Positions 49,741 through 59,024 of a DNA stretch of 64,000 nucleotides are shown here, one piece after another (position 1 is the first letter of the stretch; the number at the start of each line of letters is the position of its first letter). Position numbers and translations under genes: made by a program. The DNA comes from Alteromonadaceae bacterium BrNp21-10. Its GTDB lineage: Bacteria > Pseudomonadota > Gammaproteobacteria > Enterobacterales > Alteromonadaceae. The DNA lies in NCBI GenBank assembly GCA_030418115.1, contig JAUHQD010000008.1:124001-188000 (forward strand), given 5' to 3'. The notes beneath the pieces were generated by a model, which was not told the DNA's origin, ran no database searches, and saw only the letters and a program-made list of their open reading frames with translations.

Positions 49741-50991
49741 ATGACTTTTTCAATGACCGATGCGGCGCGAAAAGCGCAAATCGCATCTCGCCAAATGGCC
49801 CGATTATCGGCCACGCAAAAAAACGCCGTTCTGGCGAGCATCGCTGACACCCTAGTCAGTCAAACCGAATCCATCCTAGTTGCCAATAAGCTAGACTTAG
49901 ACGCAGCACAGGAAAGTGGCCTAGACGCCGCGATGCAAGATCGATTGCGGCTTACCCCAGCTAGCATTATCGATATTGCCAATGCAGTGCGAGAAATTGC
50001 CGCACAACAAGATCCAGTTGGCGAAATCACCAAAATTCAACGCCGCCCTAGTGGTATTGAAGTCGGCAAAATGCGTATTCCACTCGGGGTGATCGCTATG
50101 ATTTATGAATCACGCCCCAACGTTACCATTGATGCCGCCGCATTATGTTTAAAAGCCGGTAATGCCGTGATCCTGCGTGGTGGTAAAGAAGCTATTCACT
50201 CTAATTTAGCTTTAGCTAAATGTATTGAATCGGCCTTAGCCGAGCACAAAGTCAGCCCAGATGCGGTAGTAGTAGTGCCCGATCCCGACCGCGCCATCAT
50301 GAATGAATTAATGACCTTAAGTCAGTATGTAGACTTAATCATTCCCCGCGGTGGTGAAAGCCTAATCCGTTTTGTATCTGAAAATAGCCAGGTGCCAGTA
50401 ATTCAACATTTCAAAGGGGTTTGCCATTTTTATGTGGATGATGCAGCTGACTTGAATAAAGCCTTAGCCTTGCTAGATAACGGTAAAGTACAACGCGTCA
50501 GTGCCTGTAATTCTTTAGAAACCTTATTGGTGCATAAAGATATTGCCGCCGCATTTTTACCCATGGCGTCAGAGTTGTTCAAGCAAGCCAAAGTAAAAGT
50601 ACACGCCTGTGAACAAAGCATTGGTTACCTAGAAAATGCAGAACCTGCTACCGAAGCCGATTGGGATGCTGAATATCTAGCACTAGAAATCGCGGTTCGA
50701 GTTGTTGAAGATTTCGACGCGGCAATTGCGCACATTGATGCCCACAGCTCTAGCCATACTGAAGTGATTGCGACTCAGGATTATTCACGAGCGCAGCAGT
50801 TTATTCGCTGCGTGAATTCAGCAGTGGTAATGGCCAATGCCTCATCACGTTTCTCTGATGGTGGCGAACTAGGTTTAGGTGCAGAGATTGGCATCTCGAC
50901 CAGTAAGTTACACGCCTACGGACCAATGGGTGCAGAGTCACTGACCACCGAGAAGTTTATTGTGCTCGGCGACGGCGAAACTCGCGCCTAA
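49741..50991 (+). CDS. proA: Gamma-glutamyl phosphate reductase
   Basis: ProA reduces glutamyl-5-phosphate to the semialdehyde in proline synthesis with NADPH. The 416-residue enzyme has MRIPLGVIAMIYESRPNVTI, LKAGNAVILRGGKEAIHSN, IIPRGGESLIRFV, the catalytic cysteine in QRVSACNSLETLL (Cys256) and RFSDGGELGLGAEIGISTSK near the C-terminus. All family blocks are present. The partner proB gene is not adjacent. A terminator follows at 51039. Confidence 0.97.
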   Translation: MTFSMTDAARKAQIASRQMARLSATQKNAVLASIADTLVSQTESILVANKLDLDAAQESGLDAAMQDRLRLTPASIIDIANAVREIAAQQDPVGEITKIQRRPSGIEVGKMRIPLGVIAMIYESRPNVTIDAAALCLKAGNAVILRGGKEAIHSNLALAKCIESALAEHKVSPDAVVVVPDPDRAIMNELMTLSQYVDLIIPRGGESLIRFVSENSQVPVIQHFKGVCHFYVDDAADLNKALALLDNGKVQRVSACNSLETLLVHKDIAAAFLPMASELFKQAKVKVHACEQSIGYLENAEPATEADWDAEYLALEIAVRVVEDFDAAIAHIDAHSSSHTEVIATQDYSRAQQFIRCVNSAVVMANASSRFSDGGELGLGAEIGISTSKLHAYGPMGAESLTTEKFIVLGDGETRA

Positions 50992-51038
50992 ATAAGAGCG
51001 AGTTGGCAACTGCCTCTACGCTATAACAACACTATTCT

Positions 51039-51075
51039 AAGGCAGCATGATTAATAACATCATCGCTGCCTTTTT
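51039..51075 (+). terminator. Rho-independent terminator after proA
   Basis: AAGGCAGC (51039-51046) pairs with GCTGCCTT (51065-51072), with extension by ATGAT/ATCAT inside the loop, followed by TTT continuing the run to 51075. It lies 48 bp past the proA stop. Confidence 0.85.
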
Positions 51076-51122
51076 GTTATTTATTAAACAAGTGAGTAGG
51101 TTGATACTTCAACATCCCCAAT

Positions 51123-51152
51123 AAAAAAGCCACCGTAAATGCGGTGGCTTTT
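51123..51152 (-). terminator. Rho-independent terminator after btuB
   Basis: AAAAGCCACCG (51125-51135) and CGGTGGCTTTT (51142-51152) make an 11-bp stem with a 6-nt loop. On the minus strand it is followed by a T6 run (complement of 51123-51128), 19 bp after the btuB stop. Confidence 0.9.
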
Positions 51153-51170
51153 AACAATGTTAGTTAGTGA

Positions 51171-53012
51171 CTAAAACTGATATTTAAGCCCTGCGTACGC
51201 AGCAGAACCTGAGGTACGATAAGCCGTAAGATCTTGATAATCTTTATTAAAGGCATTCTCGATCCGAGCAAAAACCGTCAATTCATTATTCACAGAATAA
51301 CGGCCCGAAATATCCAACACTTGGTAATCATCCATCGGCGTGCCATTGTCCACAAAGTCACGCACTAAACGGGCATTAGCTGACAATCTAATATTGTTCA
51401 ATTGTACATAAGTGCCAATATTAGCTAAATGCTTAGGGCGACGACTACGAATTTCACCCTCGGTATCAATCGCATCGTTATAGGTATAGTTAAAAGTAAC
51501 CCCTGCATGCTTACCTAGCACTATATCGCCAATTAATTCGATACCTTTGGATCGTGCTTCTCCTAGCACTTGTAAATACCCAGAGTACGTCGCTAGATCG
51601 AAATCAATACCATCAGTAATCTTTTGATCAAAATAGACGACTTGCAACTGGGTACCTGAGGCAAGAGTATATTCCAAGGCCACTTCGTAACCTTTGGTGG
51701 TTTCTTCTTTTAGATTGGTTTCCGAAGCAGGAGCATAAGCCCATGGACCACGATTGTATTCAATCTCATATAAGCTAGGTGCTCTAAACCCAGTGCCGTA
51801 AGCACTACGTAACTTCAGTTCGTCTTCGCCTAACGCCCAAATATAAGCGCCGCTTAATCGATAACTGGTATGTTCACCAAAGTCTTCATTATCATCATGA
51901 CGCGCACCTGCGGTAATAAAAAAGTCTTTCAATAATTCACTTTGATATTCTAGATAATACCCCTTCTGGGTACGACTTTGTTCGGCAGAAGTAATACTTT
52001 CTTGTTCCCAATCAAAGCCATATATAATGCGAGTGTCAGGGTTGAAATTAGAATGCCCTAGGTATTCGAAACGCTCTGCTGATCCTTTAGTAAAATAACT
52101 AGTCACCAAGTCTTTAAAATTCTCACGTTCAACATTGGTTTTAGTAAAGGCGAATTCATGTTCTGAACTGACGCCACTATAATTGACACTGGCCCGGACA
52201 TTACGTTGTTCAAAATTGCTATCGCAATTATTACTCGCGCTTGCACCAGAGCCGCAAGAATCAAACTCACCATTACCTTTATTGTTACGAGCAACTAAGC
52301 CTACAGATATCTGCTCATTAACTTTGTAACCCAGTCGTGCGTGCACTGTAGTATTGTCATAGCCGTCATTATCCGGATTAGCGTTATCACTCAATCGAGA
52401 ATTAAAACCATCGGTGGAATAGTCTGCTAGTGCTAAGTAATAGTCCAACTGTTGCTGGCTACCACCTACATCTGCGCTGATATTGCGAGTGTCATAACGA
52501 CCATACTCGGCCGATACGCTACCGGCAACGGAGTCGGTATAACCACCACTTTCGATGTTGATTACGCCACCAGCATCGGCACCATAAGCCATACCCTGAC
52601 TTCCACGGAGTATTTCGACCCGGGAAATATTAGCGCTTTGCAAATGTCCTAATTGTGGCTGCACCTGAGTACCAGTTGGATCGGAGATATCCACACCATC
52701 AACTCGCACCAAAGTACGATAACCTTCTTCACCACGAATGCGTAAGGCAGTAGTAGAGCCCGCGCCACCGCTATTGGTCACACCAACAGAAGGTTGTGCC
52801 TTTAACACATCGGCTAAATTGGCATAACCGCGGTCTTGAATCTGTTCTGCAGTGACAACAGATACCGATGTGGCGACTTCACGAATAGGCATGGCTACTC
52901 TGCTGGAAACCACGACGACGCGCTCAAGATTTTGTTCTTCAAGATCAGCAGCAAGCAAGGGGCTACTGGTTAACGCTATTGAAATGGCAAGCGCCAATGA
53001 ATTGTGTTGCAT
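51171..53012 (-). CDS. btuB: Outer membrane vitamin B12 receptor BtuB
   Basis: The 613-residue TonB-dependent receptor has a signal peptide (ALAISIALTSSPLLAADL), a TonB-box-like ERVVVVSSRVA, the plug (EQIQDRGYANLADVLKAQPS, RIRGEEGYRTLVRVDGVDIS, RVEILRGSQGMAYGADAGGV) and a 22-strand barrel ending SAAYAGLKYQF. Length fits BtuB (about 600). Assignment to B12 is supported by the cobalamin riboswitch in its leader and the cobalamin salvage genes upstream. The start ATG is preceded by TTGAGG. It imports cobalamins and related corrinoids. Confidence 0.95.
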   Translation of the reverse strand: MQHNSLALAISIALTSSPLLAADLEEQNLERVVVVSSRVAMPIREVATSVSVVTAEQIQDRGYANLADVLKAQPSVGVTNSGGAGSTTALRIRGEEGYRTLVRVDGVDISDPTGTQVQPQLGHLQSANISRVEILRGSQGMAYGADAGGVINIESGGYTDSVAGSVSAEYGRYDTRNISADVGGSQQQLDYYLALADYSTDGFNSRLSDNANPDNDGYDNTTVHARLGYKVNEQISVGLVARNNKGNGEFDSCGSGASASNNCDSNFEQRNVRASVNYSGVSSEHEFAFTKTNVERENFKDLVTSYFTKGSAERFEYLGHSNFNPDTRIIYGFDWEQESITSAEQSRTQKGYYLEYQSELLKDFFITAGARHDDNEDFGEHTSYRLSGAYIWALGEDELKLRSAYGTGFRAPSLYEIEYNRGPWAYAPASETNLKEETTKGYEVALEYTLASGTQLQVVYFDQKITDGIDFDLATYSGYLQVLGEARSKGIELIGDIVLGKHAGVTFNYTYNDAIDTEGEIRSRRPKHLANIGTYVQLNNIRLSANARLVRDFVDNGTPMDDYQVLDISGRYSVNNELTVFARIENAFNKDYQDLTAYRTSGSAAYAGLKYQF

Positions 53013-53048
53013 TAGTTTTCCTCAATCTATAAAAATATCACGATCGAA

Positions 53049-53169
53049 GGAGGGGTAAAGAGGATGCGGTTAACCTGACAAATCCCGATAGCTCAACATG
53101 GTTTAACTAAACATGTATCAACACCGAATTAAGTTGAGTATGCATTCTAATGAAGCCCTCCGCTTCATT
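53049..53169 (-). promoter_or_regulatory. Candidate expression platform of the btuB riboswitch
   Basis: Between the aptamer and btuB, a hairpin (53149-53156 with 53162-53169, stem AATGAAGC/GCTTCATT) exposes a GGAGG loop. A CCCCTCC segment (complement of 53049-53055) lies about 95 nt later and could pair with that loop; CCTC elements could also pair with the btuB Shine-Dalgarno GAGG. No T run follows, so a translational switch seems more likely than termination. Confidence 0.4.
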
Positions 53170-53189
53170 CGTACAAATAAACCATTCAA

Positions 53190-53337
53190 AAGGCCGGTGT
53201 CGGGCTTACATGCTTAACACATGATTACCGTTGCGGGGGCAGCGGTGGATTAAAACAAACGGGCCAATATTGTTTGTTTCACCACACTTCCCGTTTACCC
53301 TGTTCCAGCTGTATTGGCATACGCTGAACAGGCACCT
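53190..53337 (-). ncRNA. Cobalamin riboswitch
   Basis: On the minus strand the leader contains, in order, GGTGCC (complement of 53331-53336), AACAGGGTAAACGGGAA, GGTGAAAC, CTGCCCCCGCAACGGTAA (about 53225-53242) and AGCCCGACACCGGCC (53192-53206). These are the conserved core elements of the B12 class aptamer, including the B12-box region at the 3' side. It would repress btuB when adenosylcobalamin is abundant. Confidence 0.92.
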
Positions 53338-53352
53338 CGAATAGCGGCGCTG

Positions 53353-53381
53353 AAGATACAAATTGTCACCGCAAATGGCAA
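53353..53381 (-). promoter_or_regulatory. Promoter of the btuB riboswitch transcript
   Basis: TTGCCA (complement of 53376-53381), a 17-bp spacer and TATCTT (complement of 53353-53358) form a good sigma70 pair about 20 bp before the aptamer. This suggests that btuB is transcribed separately from the upstream cob genes. Confidence 0.65.
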
Positions 53382-53410
53382 GTTATTTATATCTTTATGT
53401 TGTATAAAAT

Positions 53411-54439
53411 CTATTTATTATCAATAAATTGACTAAAAACTGGTTTTTGTAACACCTGCTGCAAACGCAATAAGTCTTGCTCGAGGGGAATGCCAAAGCG
53501 TAGCGCTTTGCCGTCATCACATAACCTAACGTAAATCCCGTGCTGACAGAGCAAATCAAACAGGCTAGCAGCATGATCAGACTGAATGGTTTGAAATAAA
53601 GCTGTACCTTGGGGGCCTTGATGGAAAGTATCCGCGAGTAACTTGTGTAATGCCGCACTTAAGCGGGCTAAAGACTGTCGTTGTTGCTGTTGCCAGTTTG
53701 CATCAGTTAACGCCAAAGCGCCCACCGCCTGTGCCGGACCATTAACGGCCCAAGGCCCAAGCGTTTGACTGAACAATAACAACCATTGCTCCGAAGCCGC
53801 CACAAAACCTAAACGTATTCCTGCTAAGCCAAAAAACTTACCCACGGAGCGTAAAATGATCAGTTGCTCATTCGGCAACTGGCTCAATATGGAATGCTCA
53901 GGCGTACAGTCCATAAAAGCTTCATCAACAACTAACAGCCCTTGTTTGCTGACAATAACATCCAGTAACGCCAACATTGCAGACTGTTGCCGCAATTCGC
54001 CACTGGGGTTATTAGGATTAATAACTACAACAATGTCCTTTGCCGCCAATTGGCAGAATTGCTCATCGCCTTGATAATGCACAATTTGATAACCGGCTTC
54101 GCGCCATGCTTTATGATGCTCCTGATAGCCCACCACCGGCAACCACACCCGACTATCAGCAAAACCTTGTTGTTGGCAAATAGTGGGCAATTGTTGAATG
54201 ACGCTCTGACTACCTGCAATGGGTAACAGCTGCTGACACTGATAATAACTTTGAGCTGCGTTGAGCAAGTCGCCGTTTACTTCTGGCAAGCAACGCCATA
54301 ATTCATCATTGAGCTGGGGGACAGGGTAACCGCGAGGTGCAATGCCGGTAGAAAGATCTAACCATTGTGTTTGAGAAATATCGTATTGCTTAGCGATTTG
54401 CTGTAATTGCCCACCATGTCGTAGCGTTTTTTCCGTCAT
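53411..54439 (-). CDS. cobD: Threonine-phosphate decarboxylase (PLP enzyme)
   Basis: The 342-residue aminotransferase-fold enzyme makes (R)-1-amino-2-propanol phosphate for the cobalamin nucleotide loop. It starts MTEKTLRHGGQLQQIAKQYD and has LSTGIAPRGYP, VVVINPNNPSGELR, LLVVDEAFMDCTP and the PLP-lysine in ILRSVGKFFGLAGIRLGF. The ATG at 54439 overlaps the cbiB stop (ATGA). It is the last gene of the salvage operon before the riboswitch. The name cobD follows Salmonella; Pseudomonas usage calls it cobC. Confidence 0.93.
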   Translation of the reverse strand: MTEKTLRHGGQLQQIAKQYDISQTQWLDLSTGIAPRGYPVPQLNDELWRCLPEVNGDLLNAAQSYYQCQQLLPIAGSQSVIQQLPTICQQQGFADSRVWLPVVGYQEHHKAWREAGYQIVHYQGDEQFCQLAAKDIVVVINPNNPSGELRQQSAMLALLDVIVSKQGLLVVDEAFMDCTPEHSILSQLPNEQLIILRSVGKFFGLAGIRLGFVAASEQWLLLFSQTLGPWAVNGPAQAVGALALTDANWQQQQRQSLARLSAALHKLLADTFHQGPQGTALFQTIQSDHAASLFDLLCQHGIYVRLCDDGKALRFGIPLEQDLLRLQQVLQKPVFSQFIDNK

Positions 54440-55398
54440 ATTCGCCCCCACAACATTGACCATATTAAGCCACTAATAAACATCAATACCACCCATGTCC
54501 ATGCACTTTTGCGTACTAAGCTGATTGCTTTGGGTATATGTGCAATTTCCACCTCGGTACCCGCTCCCAGAATGGGACTATGTAATGCTTGACCTTGATA
54601 CTGCGATATTCCGCCTAACTGGCAGCCAATAACGCTGGCACCTGCGGCCATACACAAGCCGCCATTTTTACTTTTGTATAAGCGGCTTTGTTGCCATGAA
54701 CAGTAAAATATTGATACTGCCTTTGCCGGGCTTTTTGTCTGAATGACATATAAAAAGGCGCTGCAATAAGCGCTTAACCAACCTAGCCAATCATCCATGC
54801 GCGCCGCGCACCAACCAAAAGCTTTAAAACGCGAATTTTTATAACCCCACATGGCATCCAAGGTATTGACCAAACGATGCAATATCACTAACGGCGCACC
54901 ACCAATAACAAAATAGAATAGACTGGCAATCACTGCATCGTGACCATTTTCTAATACCGATTCCACCGTCGCGCGGCTCATCTGCTTTGCGGTTAATGTT
55001 TGCGTGTCGCGACTCACCAAGTAGCCGGTAAACTGCCGTGCGATGGTTAAGTCGTGCTGAGCTAAGGGCTTAAATACCTGCATGGCATGCAGATCTAAAC
55101 TGCGCAGGCCAATGGCAAAATACAGCAACAACGTTTCGAGAATAAATGACCAAGGCTGGCTGAACTCTATACTCCACAAGAAAATGGGCAGTGGCAAAAC
55201 CAACAGCAACCAGCATCCAGTTCCTACAGCCTTACTGTAATTACCCTGATTAAAGCGTGCCTCTAGGGCGTTAGTTAAGTGGCCAAATCCCACCAAAGGG
55301 TGATAACGCTTCACCTCGCCAACCAATTTATCAATCAGTAACGCCAAGGCCATTTGCAAGGCAATCAGGCATAACTCGTTGCTCAGCAAACTAGTCAA
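54436..55398 (-). CDS. cbiB: Adenosylcobinamide-phosphate synthase
   Basis: The 320-residue inner membrane protein attaches aminopropanol phosphate to adenosylcobyric acid. It shows LALLIDKLVGEVKRYHPLVG, YFAIGLRSLDLHAM, SRDTQTLTAKQMSRATVESV, ENGHDAVIASLFYFVIGG, VNTLDAMWGYKN and CMAAGASVIGCQLGG, all family blocks, with about five hydrophobic segments. It overlaps both neighbours by a few bases (8 bp with the phosphatase gene, ATGA with cobD), so it is deep inside the operon. Confidence 0.94.
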   Translation of the reverse strand: MTSLLSNELCLIALQMALALLIDKLVGEVKRYHPLVGFGHLTNALEARFNQGNYSKAVGTGCWLLLVLPLPIFLWSIEFSQPWSFILETLLLYFAIGLRSLDLHAMQVFKPLAQHDLTIARQFTGYLVSRDTQTLTAKQMSRATVESVLENGHDAVIASLFYFVIGGAPLVILHRLVNTLDAMWGYKNSRFKAFGWCAARMDDWLGWLSAYCSAFLYVIQTKSPAKAVSIFYCSWQQSRLYKSKNGGLCMAAGASVIGCQLGGISQYQGQALHSPILGAGTEVEIAHIPKAISLVRKSAWTWVVLMFISGLIWSMLWGRI

Positions 55399-55972
55399 TG
55401 AAGCCGCCCCAGTGCAGCCTGTTATTTTCCACAGACAATTGAATACCTTGAGTATTATCCAACGCCATTGATTGACCCCATTGAGTCATTAAGCAACTCA
55501 AGGCATCGCCGTGGCTTATTACTAAGGTATTGGAGTTAGGGTTTTGTGTGGCTAGGGATATCAACGCTCGTTTCATACGAGCTATAACCTCAGCGCTCGA
55601 TTCACCCGATATTGCTGGCACTAAATCGAGCTGTTGATAGCAATGCTGTTTAAAAGCGTTGAAACCACTGACTTGCTTTACCCATTGGCCCTGCCAATCA
55701 CCAAAATGGCGCTCTTCTAAACCCTCAACACTGTGACAGTTGAGTTGTAATAGATCTGCACAGATTTTGGCGCTATGGCTAGCTCGCCCCAGAACTGAAC
55801 TAACCACTTTGGTAACTTGCCAATGACGGGCTTTATCCGATAACTGCTGCGCTTGCAAACGACCTAGTTGGGTAAGATCACTATCTAGCTGGCCTTGTAG
55901 TTTACCTTGCAGATTCCACTCACTTTGCCCATGGCGGCAAACATACAAGCGCCCCTTCATGCCGTTTACCAT
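55391..55972 (-). CDS. Histidine phosphatase family protein in the cobalamin operon
   Basis: The 193-residue enzyme has the branch-1 histidine phosphatase signature YVCRHGQSEWNLQGKLQGQL (catalytic His), GLEERHFGDWQGQWVKQVSG, GESSAEVIARMKRAL and NTLVISHGDALSCL (second His). It may be an alpha-ribazole phosphatase or a phosphoglycerate-mutase-like enzyme. A second, better CobC candidate lies at 59021, so the two may split the ribazole and another phosphate task. Two starts are possible (55972 and 55960). It lies 5 bp after btuF. Confidence 0.82.
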   Translation of the reverse strand: MVNGMKGRLYVCRHGQSEWNLQGKLQGQLDSDLTQLGRLQAQQLSDKARHWQVTKVVSSVLGRASHSAKICADLLQLNCHSVEGLEERHFGDWQGQWVKQVSGFNAFKQHCYQQLDLVPAISGESSAEVIARMKRALISLATQNPNSNTLVISHGDALSCLMTQWGQSMALDNTQGIQLSVENNRLHWGGFID

Positions 55973-55977
55973 GGTAT

Positions 55978-56880
55978 TTAAGAGCCGGATTGTTGGGTAT
56001 AAAACCCTCGAGCGGCATCCATTTGTTCGCACATAAGAGTCACTTCATCCAGCATGCGCACCGTCATGCGGTGTACCTTGTCGGAATCGGGATGCAAGAT
56101 AAAACCATTGGCACTAGCAGGCACATCCGGCCATTGACTCCAATCAAGCGCATCGGAAGAAATGGTTTTATTCATAGTCGGTTGGATAACGATTTGCGGT
56201 TGAGTAATAAATACCTGTTCCAAGCCTACTTGCGGATACTCGTCTTCAGCTTTAGCGAAAGGATTAACACCACCGCAGAGTGCTACTTGTTGTTGGGGCC
56301 AAGCGTTATTGGCAACCGTACGTAGCGGCCTTGACCATAATTCATAAAAAACACTCACTGGTTCTGCTTTAGCGTAGCGCTGCTTTAATGCATTAAGACG
56401 GCTTAAATAATCTTCGGCTAAGGCATTGGCCTTGGTTTCACGACCAGTGACCTTACCCAGCATGATCAGCTCTGCGGCCACATCAGCAAGATTTTTTGGC
56501 TGAGAATAGACAATATTCAGCTTATATTTTTGCAAGCGAGCAAGGTCATCACTGGGATTACCGTTTTGCCAAGCAATGATCACATCGGGCTGTAATTGCA
56601 CCACCTTTTCTATTTGCAAACGCGCGTAGTTGCCCAAAACCGGAATGGCTTTCGCAGCTTCGGGGTAATCCGCATGGGCAGTGGTAGCAATAATTTGCTC
56701 ACCGGCGCCAATAGCAAACAACGACTCCACAATATGCGGCGCTAACGCCACAATGCGCAATTGTTGACGTTGTTCAGCGCTTAAATCAGCCTGAGTTTGA
56801 TTAGCGCAAGTCACTGCCGATAACAGCATGCAACTCAGGAAAATGCCGCTGGTTTTAAAGTTTTTCAACAACCTAATCAT
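55978..56880 (-). CDS. btuF: Vitamin B12 ABC transporter substrate-binding protein BtuF
   Basis: The 300-residue periplasmic protein has a signal peptide (SGIFLSCMLLSAVTCA) and the class-III binding fold: LRIVALAPHIVESLFAIGAG, IIATTAHADYPEAAKAIPVL, VVQLQPDVIIAWQNGNP. This is the BtuF type. It delivers cobalamin to BtuCD, which is encoded at the distal end of the cluster (62133 and 63157). The ATG at 56880 overlaps the cobO stop (TGATG); a GTG and a TTG lie just upstream. Confidence 0.92.
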   Translation of the reverse strand: MIRLLKNFKTSGIFLSCMLLSAVTCANQTQADLSAEQRQQLRIVALAPHIVESLFAIGAGEQIIATTAHADYPEAAKAIPVLGNYARLQIEKVVQLQPDVIIAWQNGNPSDDLARLQKYKLNIVYSQPKNLADVAAELIMLGKVTGRETKANALAEDYLSRLNALKQRYAKAEPVSVFYELWSRPLRTVANNAWPQQQVALCGGVNPFAKAEDEYPQVGLEQVFITQPQIVIQPTMNKTISSDALDWSQWPDVPASANGFILHPDSDKVHRMTVRMLDEVTLMCEQMDAARGFYTQQSGS

Positions 56881-57488
56881 CACCAATCAATACCTTTTTG
56901 CGCTTTGATACCATCATCAAAAGCATGTTTGATGGGGCGCACTTCACTAACGGTATCGGCAATCTCGATGACAGATCGGTGACAAGCACGACCGGTGATC
57001 ACCACATTCTGCTGGGTTGGGCGTGCAGACAATGCGGCGACTACTTCATCCACATCCAGATATTTATAACTCAGCATGTAAGTTATTTCGTCCAGCAACA
57101 GCAAATCGATACTCGGGTCTTGTAAGCATTGCTTAGTAAATTCCCAGGCTTTTTTGGCGGCGGCAATATCGGTGGTTTTGTCTTGGGTTTCCCAAGTAAA
57201 ACCGGTGCCCATCACATGAAATTCTACACCTAACTTTTCCAGTAAGTCGCGCTCACCACAGGGCCACGTACCTTTTACGTACTGTACGACACTAGCTTTC
57301 AAACCGTGGCCGACAGCGCGAGTGACGGTACCAAAACCAGAGGTAGATTTACCTTTACCATTGCCGGTTAATACAATCAAAATGCCCTTTTCTTGTTGGG
57401 CATTGGCTACACGCTCATCGACTTTGGCTTTTTGCTGCTGCATCCGCGCCTTATGGCGGCCATTATCATCTTGTTGGTCTGTCATCAT
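56880..57488 (-). CDS. cobO: Corrinoid adenosyltransferase CobO/BtuR
   Basis: The 202-residue enzyme adds 5'-deoxyadenosine from ATP to cob(I)yrinic/cobalamin corrinoids. It has the P-loop GILIVLTGNGKGKSTSGFG, VVQYVKGTWPCGERDLLEKL, LLLLDEITYMLSYKYL and VVITGRACHRSVIEIADTVS, as in BtuR. The start at 57488 gives AGG six bases upstream; neighbouring ATGs (57494, 57485) are possible. It lies 42 bp behind cobQ. Confidence 0.94.
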   Translation of the reverse strand: MMTDQQDDNGRHKARMQQQKAKVDERVANAQQEKGILIVLTGNGKGKSTSGFGTVTRAVGHGLKASVVQYVKGTWPCGERDLLEKLGVEFHVMGTGFTWETQDKTTDIAAAKKAWEFTKQCLQDPSIDLLLLDEITYMLSYKYLDVDEVVAALSARPTQQNVVITGRACHRSVIEIADTVSEVRPIKHAFDDGIKAQKGIDW

Positions 57489-57530
57489 CTGCATCCTATT
57501 ATTACTAAATCTGCGTTCACTGACTTATTT

Positions 57531-59024
57531 CTATAAGCGTATAAACGACTCAATTCTCTGCCAATCCAATGACTCGTTACATGCCTGAGCCAAACGTTGT
57601 ATTTCCCGCTCTTGTAATTGCTGATAATCCTCAAGTAAATCGGTATTGGCACCAGCCCATTGCAGCAGTGCTTGTAGTGCTTGAGGATGGTCAAAAAGGC
57701 CATGAAAGTAAGTACCTGCTACGTTGTTATCTTCATTAATACAGCCCTCTTTCTCGCCATGATCTAACTCAATCAAAGCTTGTTGTTCACCGATGTACTG
57801 GCTAATACCCGCGTGAATCTGGTAACCGTCGATAATGCACGGGGGAGATGATTTATGATTCAGCAATAAGGTTCCTCGGCTTTGCAGTAGCTGTTTTTCT
57901 TTTTGTAATTCTGTACTTATACCTAAATAACCCAAACCCGCACTGCTACCGGCACTATCCTCGATGCCTAAGGGATCGTGGATCTGCTCTCCAAGCATTT
58001 GATAACCGCCGCAAATACCCAGCACTTTACCGCCGTAGCGCAAATGCCGCTGTAGCTGTTTGTCCCAACCCATGTCACGGGCCAACGCCAGATCAGCACG
58101 AACATTCTTACTACCAGGCAGAATAATCAGGTCACATGGGGGTATTGGGCTGCCCGGTGCAACAAAGGTTAGATTCACCTGCGGATGTACCCGCAACATA
58201 TCAAAATCTGTATGGTTACTAATACGTTTAAACACCGGCACCGCAACATTTAAACGAATATCAGTGGGCTGCAAATTCTGTTCGGCTTGAATCGCATCTT
58301 CAGCGGCCAATTGCAGATTATGCAAATAGGGCAGCACGCCCAATACCGGCTTGCCGGTACGTTTCTCTAACCAATCCAATCCCGGCTCTAGCAATTTGAT
58401 GTCCCCACGAAATTTATTGATGACAAAGCCCACCACGCGGTTTTGCTCGCTGGTCGACAGCAAATCTAAGGTGCCAACTAATTGCGCGAAAACCCCACCA
58501 CGATCAATATCGGCAATAATCATCACCGGACAATCCACCGCTTCGGCAAAGCCCATATTGGCGATATCACCTTCACGTAAATTAACTTCCGCTGGGCTAC
58601 CTGCACCTTCAACCACCACCACTTGATAGTCTTGTAGCAAACGTTGATGGGATTCGAGCACCGCTTGCATGGCGATTTTTTTGTACTGGTGATAGCCCTT
58701 AGCTTGCATATCCGCCACCGCCTTACCGTGAATAATCACCTGCGCACCGGTATCTGAACTGGGTTTGAGTAACACCGGATTCATATCCACAGTCGGCTCC
58801 ACACCCGCCGCCTGTGCTTGCACCGCTTGAGCACGGCCAATTTCTCCGCCATCGGCAGTTACCGCACTATTGAGTGCCATATTTTGTGGTTTGAACGGGG
58901 CGACTTTGTAACCACGGTCTTTGAAACAACGACACAGTCCGGCCACCAGCATGCTTTTACCGGCATCCGAGGTGGTGCCTTGTACCATCAAGGTGGCACT
59001 TTTGCGGATATTGCTGACTGTCAT
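57531..59024 (-). CDS. cobQ: Cobyric acid synthase
   Basis: The 497-residue enzyme amidates adenosylcobyrinic acid a,c-diamide at four positions, using glutamine. The N-terminal half has [20 protein letters not shown] (P-loop-like), [20 protein letters not shown] and [15 protein letters not shown]. The C-terminal class-I glutamine amidotransferase half has [20 protein letters not shown] and [11 protein letters not shown] (nucleophile Cys) with a late His in YFHGLFDH. Called CbiP in Salmonella. The ATG at 59024 overlaps the cobC stop. No cbiA is present, so the a,c-diamide would have to come from uptake. Confidence 0.95.
   Translation of the reverse strand: MTVSNIRKSATLMVQGTTSDAGKSMLVAGLCRCFKDRGYKVAPFKPQNMALNSAVTADGGEIGRAQAVQAQAAGVEPTVDMNPVLLKPSSDTGAQVIIHGKAVADMQAKGYHQYKKIAMQAVLESHQRLLQDYQVVVVEGAGSPAEVNLREGDIANMGFAEAVDCPVMIIADIDRGGVFAQLVGTLDLLSTSEQNRVVGFVINKFRGDIKLLEPGLDWLEKRTGKPVLGVLPYLHNLQLAAEDAIQAEQNLQPTDIRLNVAVPVFKRISNHTDFDMLRVHPQVNLTFVAPGSPIPPCDLIILPGSKNVRADLALARDMGWDKQLQRHLRYGGKVLGICGGYQMLGEQIHDPLGIEDSAGSSAGLGYLGISTELQKEKQLLQSRGTLLLNHKSSPPCIIDGYQIHAGISQYIGEQQALIELDHGEKEGCINEDNNVAGTYFHGLFDHPQALQALLQWAGANTDLLEDYQQLQEREIQRLAQACNESLDWQRIESFIRL

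Noticed and set aside
53395-53658. Open frame of 87 codons overlapping the end of cobD in another frame
   Set aside because: It overlaps a clearly real PLP-enzyme gene and continues into the promoter region of btuB; no family similarity.
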